Positions 38,655 to 52,600 of a DNA stretch of 64,000 nt are shown here, in pieces. The notes under the pieces are model-generated. The model worked only from the letters and a program-made list of their open reading frames with translations, did no database searches and had not been told where the DNA came from. Position numbers and translations under genes: made by a program. This DNA is from Anaeromyces robustus (Eukaryota > Neocallimastigomycota > Neocallimastigomycetes > Neocallimastigales > Neocallimastigaceae): contig MCFG01000007.1 in the NCBI GenBank assembly GCA_002104895.1, positions 108,501 to 172,500 of the forward strand, in the 5' to 3' direction. How positions within the stretch are numbered: the stretch's first letter is position 1; each line of letters begins with the position of its first letter.

Positions 38655-38790
38655 TGTTAGAATATGTGAAAATATGTGTTAAATGTATTAAAATATATTG
38701 TATTAAATTTAATGTATAAGCCACATTATTTGAATATAAAATCGTAACTCTTTATCATAATATATATTAATAAAGGTTGATCAATTAACA
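38655..38790 (+). repeat. Right (3') LTR
   Basis: 136 bp from TGTTAGAATATG to GATCAATTAACA, with the TG...CA termini typical of LTRs. It aligns with 37209-37380 over most of its length, differing by indels and scattered substitutions. Confidence 0.62.
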
Positions 38791-40407
38791 ATTATATAAT
38801 ATTTAATTTTTTATTATAATTTATTTATTTATACAAATTTTTTAAAAAAAAAAAATAAAATAAAATAAAAATAAAAAAGTAGTAAATAACATAATTTATT
38901 ATTATTTTATTATTTATCTTAAAATAAAAGTACTTCTAAATTCTTCTGTATGTTATTTTAATAAAAAATATAAAACTAATACTATTAAATAATAGAATTA
39001 TATAAATATTTCATGAAATATATATATATATGTATATAATTTTATATAATTATTATATTTTATTAAAAAAAATTTTAATAGTATATAAAGGTTTTATTTT
39101 TCTCTCTTTTTTTTTTTTTAACTTCACATTCATATATAGATATAAATCATATATAATATATTAAAAATATTTTTTACTATTAGACTTTTAAATTATCTAT
39201 TTATAAAAAGTATATTTTTAAAATTAATATAATATACTAATTTATATTTAAATTATATATATTTCCACCATTAATATTAATTATTTATAATAAAAATTGA
39301 TATTATTATTATTATTATTACAATTATTTTTTTTTCTCTAGATAAAATATGAAAGAATTTATGAAAACAATCGTCATTATTCAAATTGTTATTGAAATTT
39401 ATGTTTGTATAGACATTTTCAAAAAAAAAAAGGGTCCAGAAGTTACTAAAAAAAATCTATAATTGATACTTTAACAAAACATGTTACTCCTATTCCATGT
39501 GGTTCATATATACTTACTTTTTACATTAATAAGAAAATAAATAAAAAATAAAATTAATATTTCGTAATAAAACTATATGTAAACATTAACTAACTAAATA
39601 AATAAATAAATAATTATATTTCTTTATTATATTATTATAAAAATCCATAAAAATTATTAAAAAATTTTATATTAACAGGAATAATTTTTGATACGGATTA
39701 TTATTAGAGATTTAGAAAAAGGAAAAATTGTAAGAATATTTATCATTGACATTAAATTTGTATAATTGTATATGTAATATTTCAAAATAATTTATTTAAT
39801 TTTTATAATTATAATATTATTGACAAAAACTTTTTTTATATATAATAAAATCTTTGGTAAAAATGTTTAATGGATTAATCATTAACTTAGTGTAAATTGG
39901 AGACAAATATTATAAATTGAAAATTAGCCATGAAAGAATGATATTTACCCATAAATATATAATAACCATAATAGATATAGTTAATGAAAATATTTTGTTA
40001 AGTTGTAAATAAATAACTATTATTTAAATATTAAAATAAAGATTATTTTAATTGTATTTTATATTATTTAATACTTTATTTGATTAATTAATCTTTATAT
40101 GATTAATACAAGAATAATGAAATAATAATAAAAAAAATTAAAAAAAAAAAAAAAAAAGAATGAAAAAAGATTAAAAGAAAAAAGAAAAAAGAAAAAAGAA
40201 AAAAAAATAATAGTTATTTATTGTAATAAATATTAATAAAAATATTATTTTGATAATTAATATATTTATATATGATATAATATATAAAATACATTATGTA
40301 TTATATAATTAACTTGTAAATAAAATATTTAAATAATAAAATAATGAAATATAAAAATTAATGTAAAAATAAATAAATAAATAAAAAAAAAGAATTAATT
40401 TAAAATA
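38791..40407. other. Spacer between the LTR element and CFAP61
   Basis: A+T-rich. It contains a small patch of coding-like sequence (39349-39540, listed separately) and poly-A/GAAAAAA repeats (40140-40205) near the CFAP61 3' end. Nothing else is recognisable. Confidence 0.45.
39349..39540 (+). pseudogene. Coding-like fragment with frameshift
   Basis: From an ATG near 39349 a short frame encodes MKEFMKTIVIIQIVIEIYVC, then KKKKGPEVTKKNL and a stop. The next frame continues with DTLTKHVTPIPCGSYILTFY and stops. Both halves look more like protein than the surrounding DNA, suggesting a decayed gene fragment or retained exons. The VTPIP segment faintly recalls methylene-tetrahydrofolate dehydrogenases, but I do not accept that as an assignment. 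Confidence 0.25.
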
Positions 40408-41007
40408 TTATGGGAAATTATAAAATCCTGATTCTACTAAATATCTGTAAACAGTATGATCTATCTTTTTACGATCAATAGATTTATCAAATGAATCATA
40501 TAATTTAATTCTTTCTTCCTCAGGTACCTATATTATTTTATTATTAATTAAATATGAATTAATTTAATAAAAAAAAACAAATTATTATAGTATTATGAAT
40601 TTTAATATTTATACAAATTTAAAAATGTTTTTATCTATTTATATATAAATATATATAATTAATATTTTATAATTACAATTTCGTTTTTAGCAATATAATT
40701 ATATAATTTATCAAGTATATCTTTCATTTCCATTGGTTTTTCTGTGGAATCACTAGTACTAGGTTCATCATTATCATTTCCAAGTGGTAATAATGGTACA
40801 GAAGATGGGGAAGGATTCATTAAATCTGTACGTAAACGTTTCATATATGAACGGAAACGATCATGGAATAATGGTTGAGCCCATGGTTCATTAAGGAATC
40901 TAGTTTAAAAAGGAAAACAAAAACAAAAAATTAAAGTAATAATAAAATAATTAACAAAAGATATAATAATTATATTAAAAATGATGATAATAATCGTAAT
41001 CATAATT

Positions 41008-41062
<55 letters not shown>

Positions 41063-42124
41063 TAATAATAAAAAAAATAATAATTAAAACAATAATTAAT
41101 AAAATTGACATTATTATTATTATTATTATAATTATTAGTATTAATATTAGTATTAATATTATGTTTATTTTTCATTTTATTTTATTATATTCTATTCTAA
41201 TTATTAAAAAGTCATACTTCTTAAAGTCAGGTATAATTCCTTCATCGAATCTAGATATTAAACGGTTCAAATATTTTTCATGCATACCATATAAACAAAT
41301 CATATTTTCACTAAATAGGTCTTCTTTTCCTACATAAGTTAAAGATTGAATAAATCCATAGGTATCAATATGAATATGGAAATATTCAATTACTTTTTTT
41401 TCACTCTTTTCAAATTCTTTATTATTATGTATAATTAAATCTCTTCCCTAATTAATAATAAATATATATATATATATATATGTAAAATTATATATAAATA
41501 ATTAATACAATTAAAAAATTTAAAATATATAATAAATAAAATAAAATAAAATAAAAAAAAATAAAAAGATAATATTATTTTTTTCATACATAATTCTCAT
41601 CCGTTTTTCTAAATGCTTTAGTTTGATTAAATAGATAAGGTTTATCGAAATGGAAAAACATTAAATCACCAGGTAAAATACATCTTGTTGCAACTAAATC
41701 ATTAAAACTAATTAAAGCTTCATTTTCTTTCTTTATATCTTTAATTGCTTTTTCATTTCCTTCAAAAATAGGTAATAATGTTTTTGCAAGCTTATATATA
41801 AAAAAAAAGAATTTAAAAAAAAATTACTTAATATTTTTTTCTTTTTGTCAAATATTAAATAAATAATTATTATAATTATTTTTTTTCTTTTAAAATTATT
41901 ATTACTTTTTTTCCACATTCTTTTGAATTATAATAACTATGATTCCATAATGTTTCATATTTACTTGTATATCTTGTTAATGAACCAGCTGAGAAACTAT
42001 ATATATAAAAATTAAAAATGAATGAAATTATAATAAATTTCAATTAATATATATAAATTATATATACATATATAATAATAATAATTATTATTATTTATTA
42101 TAAATATATTATTCATTATTTTTA

Positions 42125-42161
<37 letters not shown>

Positions 42162-44084
42162 GTTTCTATTTACATATAATCATCATTGGTTTGGAAATGA
42201 CTTCCAATAATTAAATTTCCATCAAATACTAAGAATGAATTATTAATAGCATTAAATATACTATTATTGGTTGATTTTTTATCAACATAGAAGAATGCTT
42301 CAACATTTTTAATAGTAATCTCTTCATTACCATCATTTTCTACATTCTATTAATTTATTTTTTTTTAATTTATATTATATATATATTAAATGGTATGTTA
42401 TTAATTATTGTTTTTTTTTTTTTTTTTATTTTTGGTTTCTATTATAAATGATTATTTTTATATATATAAATATATAATAATTAATTAATTATACATACAC
42501 TTATTGTAATATCAGATAATTTAGAAATTTGTTCATCGAAACCAATTAGTTGATAATTTATTAAAACATTAACACCATAATTATGAATTAAAGATAATAC
42601 CTAATTTTTTTTTTTAATAATGATAAATATTAATATATTAATAATATAAGAAAAAATTTTTTTTCTTTTTCTTTAATTTATATTACATACTTTTTTTTCT
42701 AAAGGTCTATTATCAAACCAATGACGAACATTTTTATCATAATTTGGAATAATAAAGTAAATTTGTTCAAGAGGAACGCAATCCATTAAAGCTAATTTTT
42801 TTTTGAAAAAAAATTATTAATAAATAAAAATAAAAAATAAAAATAATATTAATATTAATAGTAAATATAATATTTTTTCTTAGTTTTTTTATTAATACAT
42901 CTTTTCTATAGAACAAATAATATAAAAAATTAAAATAATTATTTTACCTTTAAGAATTGGGAATGCTTGAATATCATTACCATAACTATTAAGTAAAAAA
43001 AAGTTAATAATTTATATTATAATATTTATCATTATTTATGATAATTCATTTATATATATATATATATATATTAAAATTTTATTATAATTTTAGTATGCAT
43101 AATTTTATTAAAATAATTATTAAGATTTATTTATTTATTTATTTATTTATATAAATTAACTTACACTACGAATGATTTATCTTCATTTATTTCGTTGGAA
43201 AATGAATCAATAATTTCAATACATGATTCGATATTACTTCCTGAATAAACACCTTTAAGTTCACTAAATTTCTTATCAAGAATTTCTGGATGGAATTGTA
43301 AACCAGTAGTAATAATAAGATAATCATATCTTTTTTTGTTTTTTTTTTAGTTTTTTTAATAAATATATAATATAATAATAATTATTATCACATATAAAGA
43401 ATAATTATAATAAATTTATAAGAATATGTTTATATATTATTCTCAATTATAATATATATTTATATTATAGTATATTATATTTTATATATTTTTAATTACT
43501 CAATAACTTCACCAGTTTCTGTAACAATATTTTTTTCTTCACGATTAATAACATTTACTACACTATTTATATACTGAACATAATTTTCTATATTCATTTT
43601 TTCAAGACTTTTTTCAAAGAAAAAAAAAATAGTGGGAAAAAAACGCATTTATAAATGATATATATATAATATTATTATATAATTATTTAGAATAAAGACA
43701 AAAAAATGCATGTGAAAAATAGAAAAAAAAATATATTTTATAAAATATTATATGTAAAATTACTCATGAACAGAATAATTCATATTATCAACTGCATATG
43801 GACATTTTTTACTACCATAAGAATCATTTTCAGAAACCAATATTAAATTGTTAAATAAGTAATGTGATTTCTAAATATATTTATATATATAAGAAAGTGA
43901 AAAAAAAATAATTTATTATATTGAATATATTTATACTTAAAATGTACATTTATATATAATATAATTATTATTTAAAAAAAGAATGATAGTATGAAAATAT
44001 TTACATATATTAATGTTTCTAAAAACGATATACCAGTATCTGATGCTCCAATAACAACAATTCTTGTATTAATAGTAATCTAAT

Positions 44085-44116
<32 letters not shown>

Positions 44117-45503
44117 AAATGTTAATATTATATGATAAAACGAGAATAAATATATATATTTTAAATATATAAATTTAAAAAAAAAAAAATAAAAATAAAA
44201 AATAAAATTGTTTTTATTTACTTTTGGTTCATATAAAAGATTAGTAGTAATTAATGATATATTATAATTTAAATGATCAGCAACCTTATTCATATCTCTT
44301 TTATTATCTACAAATTGTATTCTTTTTTTTTTAATATAAAATATTATAAAATTTGATAATTAATTATTTAATGAATGAATAAAACAAAAAGGAAGAGAAA
44401 TTATAAAATAATTTATATTAATTAATATATATTTATATATATATATTTACTGTCTTCTACGTTTAACTGGTACAAATTCTTTTAAAAGTATTTTGTGAGT
44501 TGAAGCATCCATAGATTCATTAAAAGTATGAATTAAACAATATAATTCTGTTTGACGCATAATTTCCTATTATTATTATTATTGTTATTATTATTTATTT
44601 ATTTATTTATTAATTTTTTAATTTTATATATTTTATAATGAAATTATGAAAAAATAATATATCAATATAAATATTATATTTTTTATATTATTATAGATAT
44701 ATAAATATATTTTACTTCAAGGAAATATCTCGCTTTATTTTCATATAAGGGATTCATAACAAGATAAGATAAAATAAATTCATCATTTGAATCAAAATGA
44801 TGATTTTCTTTTGTACAATATTTTTCTATATTAAATTGTTCAATTAATACATTTGGATTATCACAAGATTTTAATATAGCAAATCCTACAACCATATCTA
44901 AACATTCAGCAACATATAATACTATTTATTTAAAATCAATATATAGATATAGATATATATAGATATATGGATAAATACATTATATAATAATATATTTATG
45001 TTTATGAATATATATTTAAATGAGTATATATAAATATATCATATATATATCATAAAAAATAAATAAAAATTATATATATTAATTATTTTTTTATTTGTAA
45101 TATTTTTAATACATTTACTATAATATAAATCATATATATAATAATTAATTTAATATATTTCTTTATAGGTAAAAAAAAAATAAGAAGAATACCTGATTTA
45201 TCTTTTATATCCGTTTCACTATTCATAGAAAGTAGGGCCATTTTAGCTTGATGTATAATATCAATATATTTTGGTATATTTTCAATTAATTTTTCTATTC
45301 CATCAATATCCGTATCCAATCCTTTACGTACTTTTATTTGATTTAAAGAACTTTCACGATGACAAATATATAATGAATGTCTAATATTAATATTTTCTCT
45401 AAACTCTACTTTTGTCATATTATCTAATAAAGGAATGGATAATTCCATAGTAGGTAAACTTATTAAACAATATTCTTTATCTGGATATAAATTAAAAGCA
45501 GAC

Positions 45504-45556
<53 letters not shown>

Positions 45557-46380
45557 GCATAAAAAATAATTATTTTAATATTTGATAGATAAATTTATTG
45601 AATATTTAATATTATAATAAAAAGAATTGAAAAAATAATATATAATAATAATAATTTCAATATTAATATATATATATATTATTTATTTATTAATAATAAT
45701 ATTTTTCTTTTTTAAAAAAAATTTTTTTTTAATATTATATATATATATATTAAATAATATATATTTTACCTTTAAAAATTCATTAGAATAAGAAGCATAA
45801 TAATCATCAATATAGAAAAGATTTATACATAAAACATTATTTAAATAAGCAACTTTTTTAAGATCATTAATACTTTCAATACTTTCAGAATAATCATCCT
45901 TAAATTCTTCTTCATTTTCTTTTCCTTCTTCTTTTTTATTTGTTTCTAATTCTGTAGATGGAAGGTTATCACTAGATATAATAATAGAACCCTGATCATC
46001 TTTAATATTTTCACCACTATTATTAATATTTACAACAGATTTTAATTCATCTATAGGTTCTTGTTGTTGTTCTTTATTATTATTATTATCATCAATAATA
46101 TTAGTTGTAGATTTATTTTGATCAGTAATTTTCTCTACTGACTGAGAATAAGATTTAGAGAACGGTTCCATATTATCTATTGAAACTTCCTTAACTTTTA
46201 TTTGATCATCTTCACTATTACTATTATTATTATTATTATTATTATTATTTATTTTTTTATTTTGACCAAATGAAGATTGTGAATCTATTTTTGATTTATT
46301 ACTAATATTAGTTGAACTGAAATCTTTTAATAATTCTTCATCAATATCAACTTCTGTTATGTCTTTATAATATTTTATTA

Positions 46381-46434
<54 letters not shown>

Positions 46435-46921
46435 ATATTTAATCAAAAAAATTAATTATAATAATAATAATTAATAATAATAATAAGTAATAATAATAAT
46501 AATTAATTACCATCAAATAATGTTTCATATAAATCTAGATCAAATTTATCAAGTAATGCTGAATATTCAATACTATTCCTCATTGACATGAAACCAACAA
46601 TTTTATTATTTAACTTTTATTTATATTATATAAAAGAAAAAATATTTATAGTAATTATTATATATATCTTTTATATATATATATATGAATTTTCATTATA
46701 TGAAATAATATATAAATATATATATATATATATATTTTGATTTTTACTTCTGCTACAATAGTATTAATATGTTCATCTTTATTTTCTAAGAGTTCAGAGA
46801 AATAATATATACTGTCAGGATCATCTAATAACTATTCATAAATAAATATATAAATTATATAAATTTTCATAATATATTAATTTTTGAAAAAATATATATA
46901 TAATAAAATAAAAAGAACATA

Positions 46922-46967
<46 letters not shown>

Positions 46968-47852
46968 TATTATACAAATATATAATATATTATGTGTTTG
47001 TATAATATATATATAAATATAATTTTTTTTCTTTTCATTTATAAATAATAATTACACTTTTTTGTTTAAACATAGGTATTAAATCATCACAATCTTCAAC
47101 TCTTGCTTTTCTTATTTTCATTAAATAAACTAAATCTTTACGAAAACATACCCAAAAATTAAAATTATTTAAATAGGAAACATCTTTTTTATTATCATTA
47201 TCATCATTATCATTATCATTATTTTCATTATTATTATCATTATTAGTATTAGTTTGTGTATTATCAGTATTATCATCATCTGAAATTTCCATTTTTCTTC
47301 TACATTTATTAAAGAAAAATCTTTGTTTTGCGGATGACATTGATTGAATAGCTGAATTAGAGGAACGATTACTAGTTTCTTCTAAATAAATTTTATTAAC
47401 ATTACTAATATTATTATTACTATTCCTATTACTATTACTATTTCTTATTACGCCATCAACATCATCATTAATACCCTCATTATCATTATCATAAATATAA
47501 TTTGTTCCATTATAAGATCTTGGTGGTACAGTATAACATAAATGTTTATCAATATTTTGAGATTTTGGAAGTAAATATCCAATATATTTTAAATTTGGTA
47601 TAGTTAAAAAAATTTGTTTTAATGAATAAAATAAAAAATCTATTGAATATTTTTGTTTATATACACAACAAGATAAAAACATAGTATTATATGGCTATTA
47701 TATATAAAGAAAAGAAATAGAAAGAGAAATAGAGAGAAACAAAGTGTATATTAATAATAATAATAATAATAATAAATCAATAAATATTTAAAATTTCAGT
47801 TAAAAATAATTATTATAAATGAATAATTAAATTTTTAAAAAAAAAAAAAAAC

Positions 47853-47883
<31 letters not shown>

Positions 47884-48510
47884 TTAATCTTCTAATAATC
47901 TTTCAAAATAATTTTTTTTCTTTTTTTCATTTTATATAGATAGATAAACACATACAGAACAATTTTTTAATTCAAAAGCATAAGGTAATTCTTTTGTCCA
48001 ATCTTTTGTTTTTATATATTCTTTATAAGGTGATAAAGAAACACTAATAAATCCAATAATTTTTTGATTTTCTTTATCAATACCAACAATACTTATAGCT
48101 GATGTATCACTTTTTTTTTTTTTTTTTTTTTTTCATTTAAATTTAAAATTATGTAAAAAAATATATATATATGTCATATATATATATCATATATAAAACA
48201 AATATAAAATAATATTATTAATAATAATACTTTAGATAAAATTTTTTAATGTAAATATAATAATAATAATAGTAAAAGTAATAGTAATCTTTAAAAATAT
48301 ATTCGTGAAATAGTTTATTATATATTTTATTATATATATATTATATATATGTAGGTATATGTAGGTATAAGTATATATATACATTAAATATGAAATATTT
48401 GAAGTTCCATATTTTAATTTTAATTTATTAAAAGAATAATCATCTTCTCTTATAAAATTATATATTTCATCCACATCATCTGCGGAGGCACGTCTAACTG
48501 TCAAAACCAT
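40408..48510 (-). CDS. CFAP61: CFAP61-type flagellar protein (GNAT-like N-terminus plus FAD/NAD-binding fold)
   Basis: Twenty-three exons on the minus strand: 48510-48383, 48109-47956, 47694-47056, 46831-46748, 46613-46511, 46362-45770, 45502-45193, 44921-44716, 44566-44451, 44321-44222, 44079-44005, 43870-43764, 43607-43500, 43329-43165, 42985-42948, 42791-42691, 42600-42499, 42346-42174, 41996-41906, 41790-41590, 41447-41218, 40899-40677, 40527-40408. Total 4167 nt, 1388 aa, all phases consistent. The start MVLTVRRASADDVDEIYNFI is GNAT-like, and a second GNAT-like start (LVYLMKIRKARVEDCDDLIP) lies near residue 295. Around residue 811 a Rossmann motif appears, RIVVIGASDTGISFLETL, followed by YLFNNLILVSENDSYG and KKCPYAVDNMNYSVHE; later YDYLIITTGLQFHP. 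This domain order and the 'GAS..GI.FLE.L' signature match CFAP61. In Chlamydomonas, FAP61 belongs to the calmodulin- and spoke-associated complex at the radial-spoke base. Human CFAP61 is about 1237 aa; the extra length here is mostly Asn/Asp/Ser inserts. Confidence 0.87.
46922..46966. repeat. ATA/TAA microsatellite in a CFAP61 intron
   Basis: About 15 tandem units in the intron between exons 3 and 4. A similar ATT run lies at 45505-45556 in the intron before exon 7. Confidence 0.7.
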
Positions 48511-49698
48511 TTTATTTTTTATATAATTTTAATTTTTAATATTGTTTTATTTTATTTTATTATTATGATATTATGATATTATTATAAAAAAAAAGGTAGA
48601 AAATAATATGATAAAAAAAGAAAAACTTTTTTTTTAATATTAAATAAATTATTTTTTAAATTGATGTATAATAATAATTTGAATTTTTATTTAAAATATC
48701 AAATTTTATAATTTTATATAATACAATAAAATAAAATATTAAAAATAAAATATTAAATAATTGTTTATTTATTATTTAAATTTATTTTGTTACATTTGTT
48801 TTTTGTTTTTATTGTAATATATAATATAAAATAATATAAAATGTAATATATTAAATATTAAATATTAAAGCATATAAAAAAATGAAAAATTTTTTTTGTT
48901 TTTATTTTTTTTTATTTTTTATTTTTAAATTTTAAAAAGTTTATTTTTTAATATTTGTTATTTAAAAAAAAAAATTTTTTTTTTTTTTTAAAATTTATAG
49001 AATTAGTTAAAATGAATAAATATTAAAATATTTTCTTTAAAATAAAGAAATTAAAGGATATTTATAATATTTTTATATTATTAATTAAAATTTATATATA
49101 ATAAATATATAAATAACTTTTTTATTATATTATATTTTAATGGTATAAATAATCATAAAAAAAATAATAATAATAATAAAATAATAATAATAATAGTTAA
49201 TCTTTACCAAATTTTAAAAAAAATTAAAATAAAAATAATAAAAATAAAAAAAAATTTTATTATTAATTCTTTAATATATAGTATTATTATTATTTTTTTT
49301 TTACGTCAAAGTTATTAATAAAAAATAAATTATAAAAAAATAGTTAATATAAAATATTATTTAATTTTTAATTGTAAACTTTTTTTTTCGGTTTATAATT
49401 TAAAATACCATAAACCATACTTTTTTTATTAAATATAATATACAAGATATTTTATATTTAATATACCAATATATCATCAAATATATACACATTAATACTA
49501 TTAAAAAAAAAAAAGAACAGAATAAAATATTAAATAGAAAAAAAATATAAAAATATATATACAAACTATATATATACCTTAATATTAGATACAAAAAAGA
49601 AAAAGAAAAAATATATATATATATATAAAAATATATATATATTTTTTTATAATAATATTGATTTTGATTTTTATAGAATAAAAAAAAAATAGAAGAAG
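48511..49698. promoter_or_regulatory. Divergent intergenic region between CFAP61 and the NSUN7-like gene
   Basis: A 1.19-kb span separates the two start codons and must hold both promoters. It is nearly all A/T, with poly-T and poly-A blocks (48960-48990, 49230-49310, 49380-49390) and TA repeats. No X-box-like (RFX-type) inverted motif or other named site could be picked out by eye. Confidence 0.45.
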
Positions 49699-52600
49699 AT
49701 GGATTTAGGAAGTTCACTTAGTTTTTCAGCAACAACCATATTTGATTCCTTACCTTCCATTAATAAATATAAAAGATATTCTATTGATAGTAATAATTCA
49801 TTAGATTATTCATATTCTTTATCCCTTTCAAGTCTTACAGAAAAAGATCTTAATTCAGGAATTTTAACCCCAAGACCAGCTATAGAATATATCTATGCTT
49901 CTGATATTTTAGAAAAAATTGTTAATCATCATCTTATGCCAAATAATTATGCTTATCATCAAAATCATAAAGCTTCATTAGATTCTATATGTTCAGGAAG
50001 AACTAAAGATAATGTTTATAAATTATGTTATAATACCCTAAAATGTAAATTTATATTCTATTCTATTATTATAAATATATAATTAAACTAGAAGTTATAT
50101 ATATATATACAATTTCTTATTTATATATATATATTTGATTATGATTATTAATTTCTATTATATATATATATTTCTTTTTCTTTGTATTTTTTTACTAATA
50201 TAATAATTATATATATTCATATTTAATATAATATAATAACAAAAAAAAAACATTTATAAAAAAAAAAAAAATTAGATATGACTTATATTGATACTATATT
50301 AGTTAAAACCCAATTTTTAGTATACAATAATCAAGTAGGAATAATAATATTATTATATTTAATATAATATAAAATAACATAGAAATAAATAAATCTAATA
50401 TTTTTATTTTTTGTTATATTTTTTTCATATTATTATAATTATGTATATATATATATATATATTTTTTTTTTCTTTTTCTAAAAATATATAGTTTTTATCT
50501 AAATTATGTTTATTAAAAATTATGGTATATGATTTAATGAGACGTCATTTTAATTTTGCTATTTGGCCAGGTATTTTATATGATAATGTAGAAAGTACCA
50601 CAAGTAGTAAAGATAGTCTTAACAGTAATAATAATAATAATTCATCAGAATTAAGTATAGATCATTCAGTTTCAGAAAGTACAGAAACTATAGGTAATCC
50701 TAATACCACTTCATCACCAACTAATACGAATTCAAATACTACTAGTAATAATAATAATAGTAATAATAATAAAAAACATAATAATAAAAAAACTCATAAA
50801 AAGGGAAGTAAATATGATAAACATTCTAATATAAAAAAATCCAGAGAAGCCAATATTAATGGATCCATGGATGATGATTTAGATGATATTAAAGGATTAA
50901 GTGAAGAAAATAGTAAATTAATACAAAAAATGGAAGCAGCTTTAAAAGCTCATGAAGTTAAACTTGCAGCAGCATTTGCACGAATACGTATTGAACGTAA
51001 AGCAAATGGAAATGATCTTACAGAACAATTAGAAAATATACTTCCACAAGAAGTTAGAAATAAAGAAAATTCAGCATGTAATTATTTATACCTAAATAAA
51101 TAAATTAATTAATAGTTATAGATATATGGAAAAATTTTTATATATAGTTATAACAATAAAAAAAAAATATTAAAATATTGGATGATTTAAAAAACAAATA
51201 TTTATATTAAATATATTAAATATTATAAATTTAAATATTATTGACATTGATATTTTTTTTATATTTATATATATATATTCACTTCACTTCACTTCAATTT
51301 AATTAAATTCAATTAAATTAAATAAATAAAACAAACAGCGGAAATGCCAAAATATTTTAGAATAAATACATTAAAACAAAGTAGAGAACAAGTATTTAAT
51401 GAATTATCTAAAATGGGTTATATAATTACAAAAGCACCCAATAATCAAGAAAATGATGATCAAGAAAAGTAATTATATATTAATAATTTTTTATATATAA
51501 AAATAATTAACTTAAATAAAATAAATAAGTAAATAAATAAATAGTATTTAATATATAATAGAATAAAATAAAATAATAAAATAAAAAAAAGCTTTAATTT
51601 TTTTTGAATAGTTTTTTTTATTAATTTAATTATTTAAAAATAATAATAATAATATAAAAAAAAAATAATTAAAGTAATAAATCAGAAATGAATACCGTAT
51701 ATTATGATATAGATTTAGATGATGTAATAGATGTACCAGCCTGTAATTATGATAATTTACTAAATTCTTATTTAGTAGAAGAAAGCATTCTAATTCCACA
51801 AGTATATATAAAGACTTTAAAAATATATATATATATACATTTAATATATAATGAAAAAAATAAATAAAAAAATAAAAATATTTATATTATTCCATATTAA
51901 TATTTTCTGATATATATTATATATATATATATATAAAATCTATAAAAATCTATAAATATATATTATTATATATATAATAATATAATAATATAAATATAAA
52001 TATATATAATAAAAAAAAATAAAAATAAAAATAAAAATAAAAATAAAAAGGATAAAGCCAGTTGTTTAGGACCTCATCATATTTATGATGTTTTACCAAA
52101 TAATATGGATATTATTGATACGGTAGCAGGTAATGGTACAAGAACTTCCCATTTAGCAGCATTATTTAAAAATACCAGAAAAATATATGTATTTGAAAAA
52201 TCCTTAGCTAAAGCCGAAGAATTAAAAACTAAATTTATAGCACAAGGAGTAAAAAGTATATTTAAAGGAGAGAGAGAAAAAAAAACATTATAGATATAAA
52301 TATTTATATATTTTTATATTTTATTATATTGTATTATATATATTAATTATTATATAAATTTTATTATATTATTATTATTTTAATTTTAATTATATATATA
52401 TATAAAAAAAAAACTAAAATGTTATAGATGTTGAAATTCTATGTACTGATTTTCTTTTAACTGATCCAAATGATGAAAAATTTTCAAATGTATATATTTA
52501 TATTTATATTTTTATTTTTATTTATATTTATATATACAATATATTATATAAAAAGAAATAATTTTTTTTTTTTGACATTCATTTATAAAACATAATAAAT

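Larger units (their letters stand above)
37209..38790 (+). mobile_element. Short non-autonomous LTR element carrying a LysM gene
   Basis: Two diverged direct repeats (37209-37380 and 38655-38790) share TGTTA(A/G)AATATGTG at their start, a central ATGTATAAGCCACATTAT block, and a TAATATATATTAATAAAG(G)TTGA...CAATTAAC end. The right copy starts TG, ends CA and is preceded directly by a purine tract (AGGTTTAGGGGGGAG), as expected for LTR retrotransposons. The ~1.27-kb interior has no protease, integrase, reverse transcriptase or RNase H. It holds an intronless LysM gene (37731-38261). ATTATATC before the left repeat and ATTATATA after the right could be an 8-bp target duplication with one mismatch. 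No tRNA-type primer site is obvious after the left repeat. Mobilisation would need enzymes from elsewhere. Confidence 0.62.

Noticed and set aside
39349-39540. Assignment to methylene-tetrahydrofolate dehydrogenase from the VTPIP segment
   Set aside because: Only a few residues agree and the surrounding catalytic motifs are absent.
45505-45556. Regularly spaced repeats resembling a CRISPR array
   Set aside because: They are continuous trinucleotide microsatellites in introns, with no spacers and no cas genes, in a eukaryotic genome.
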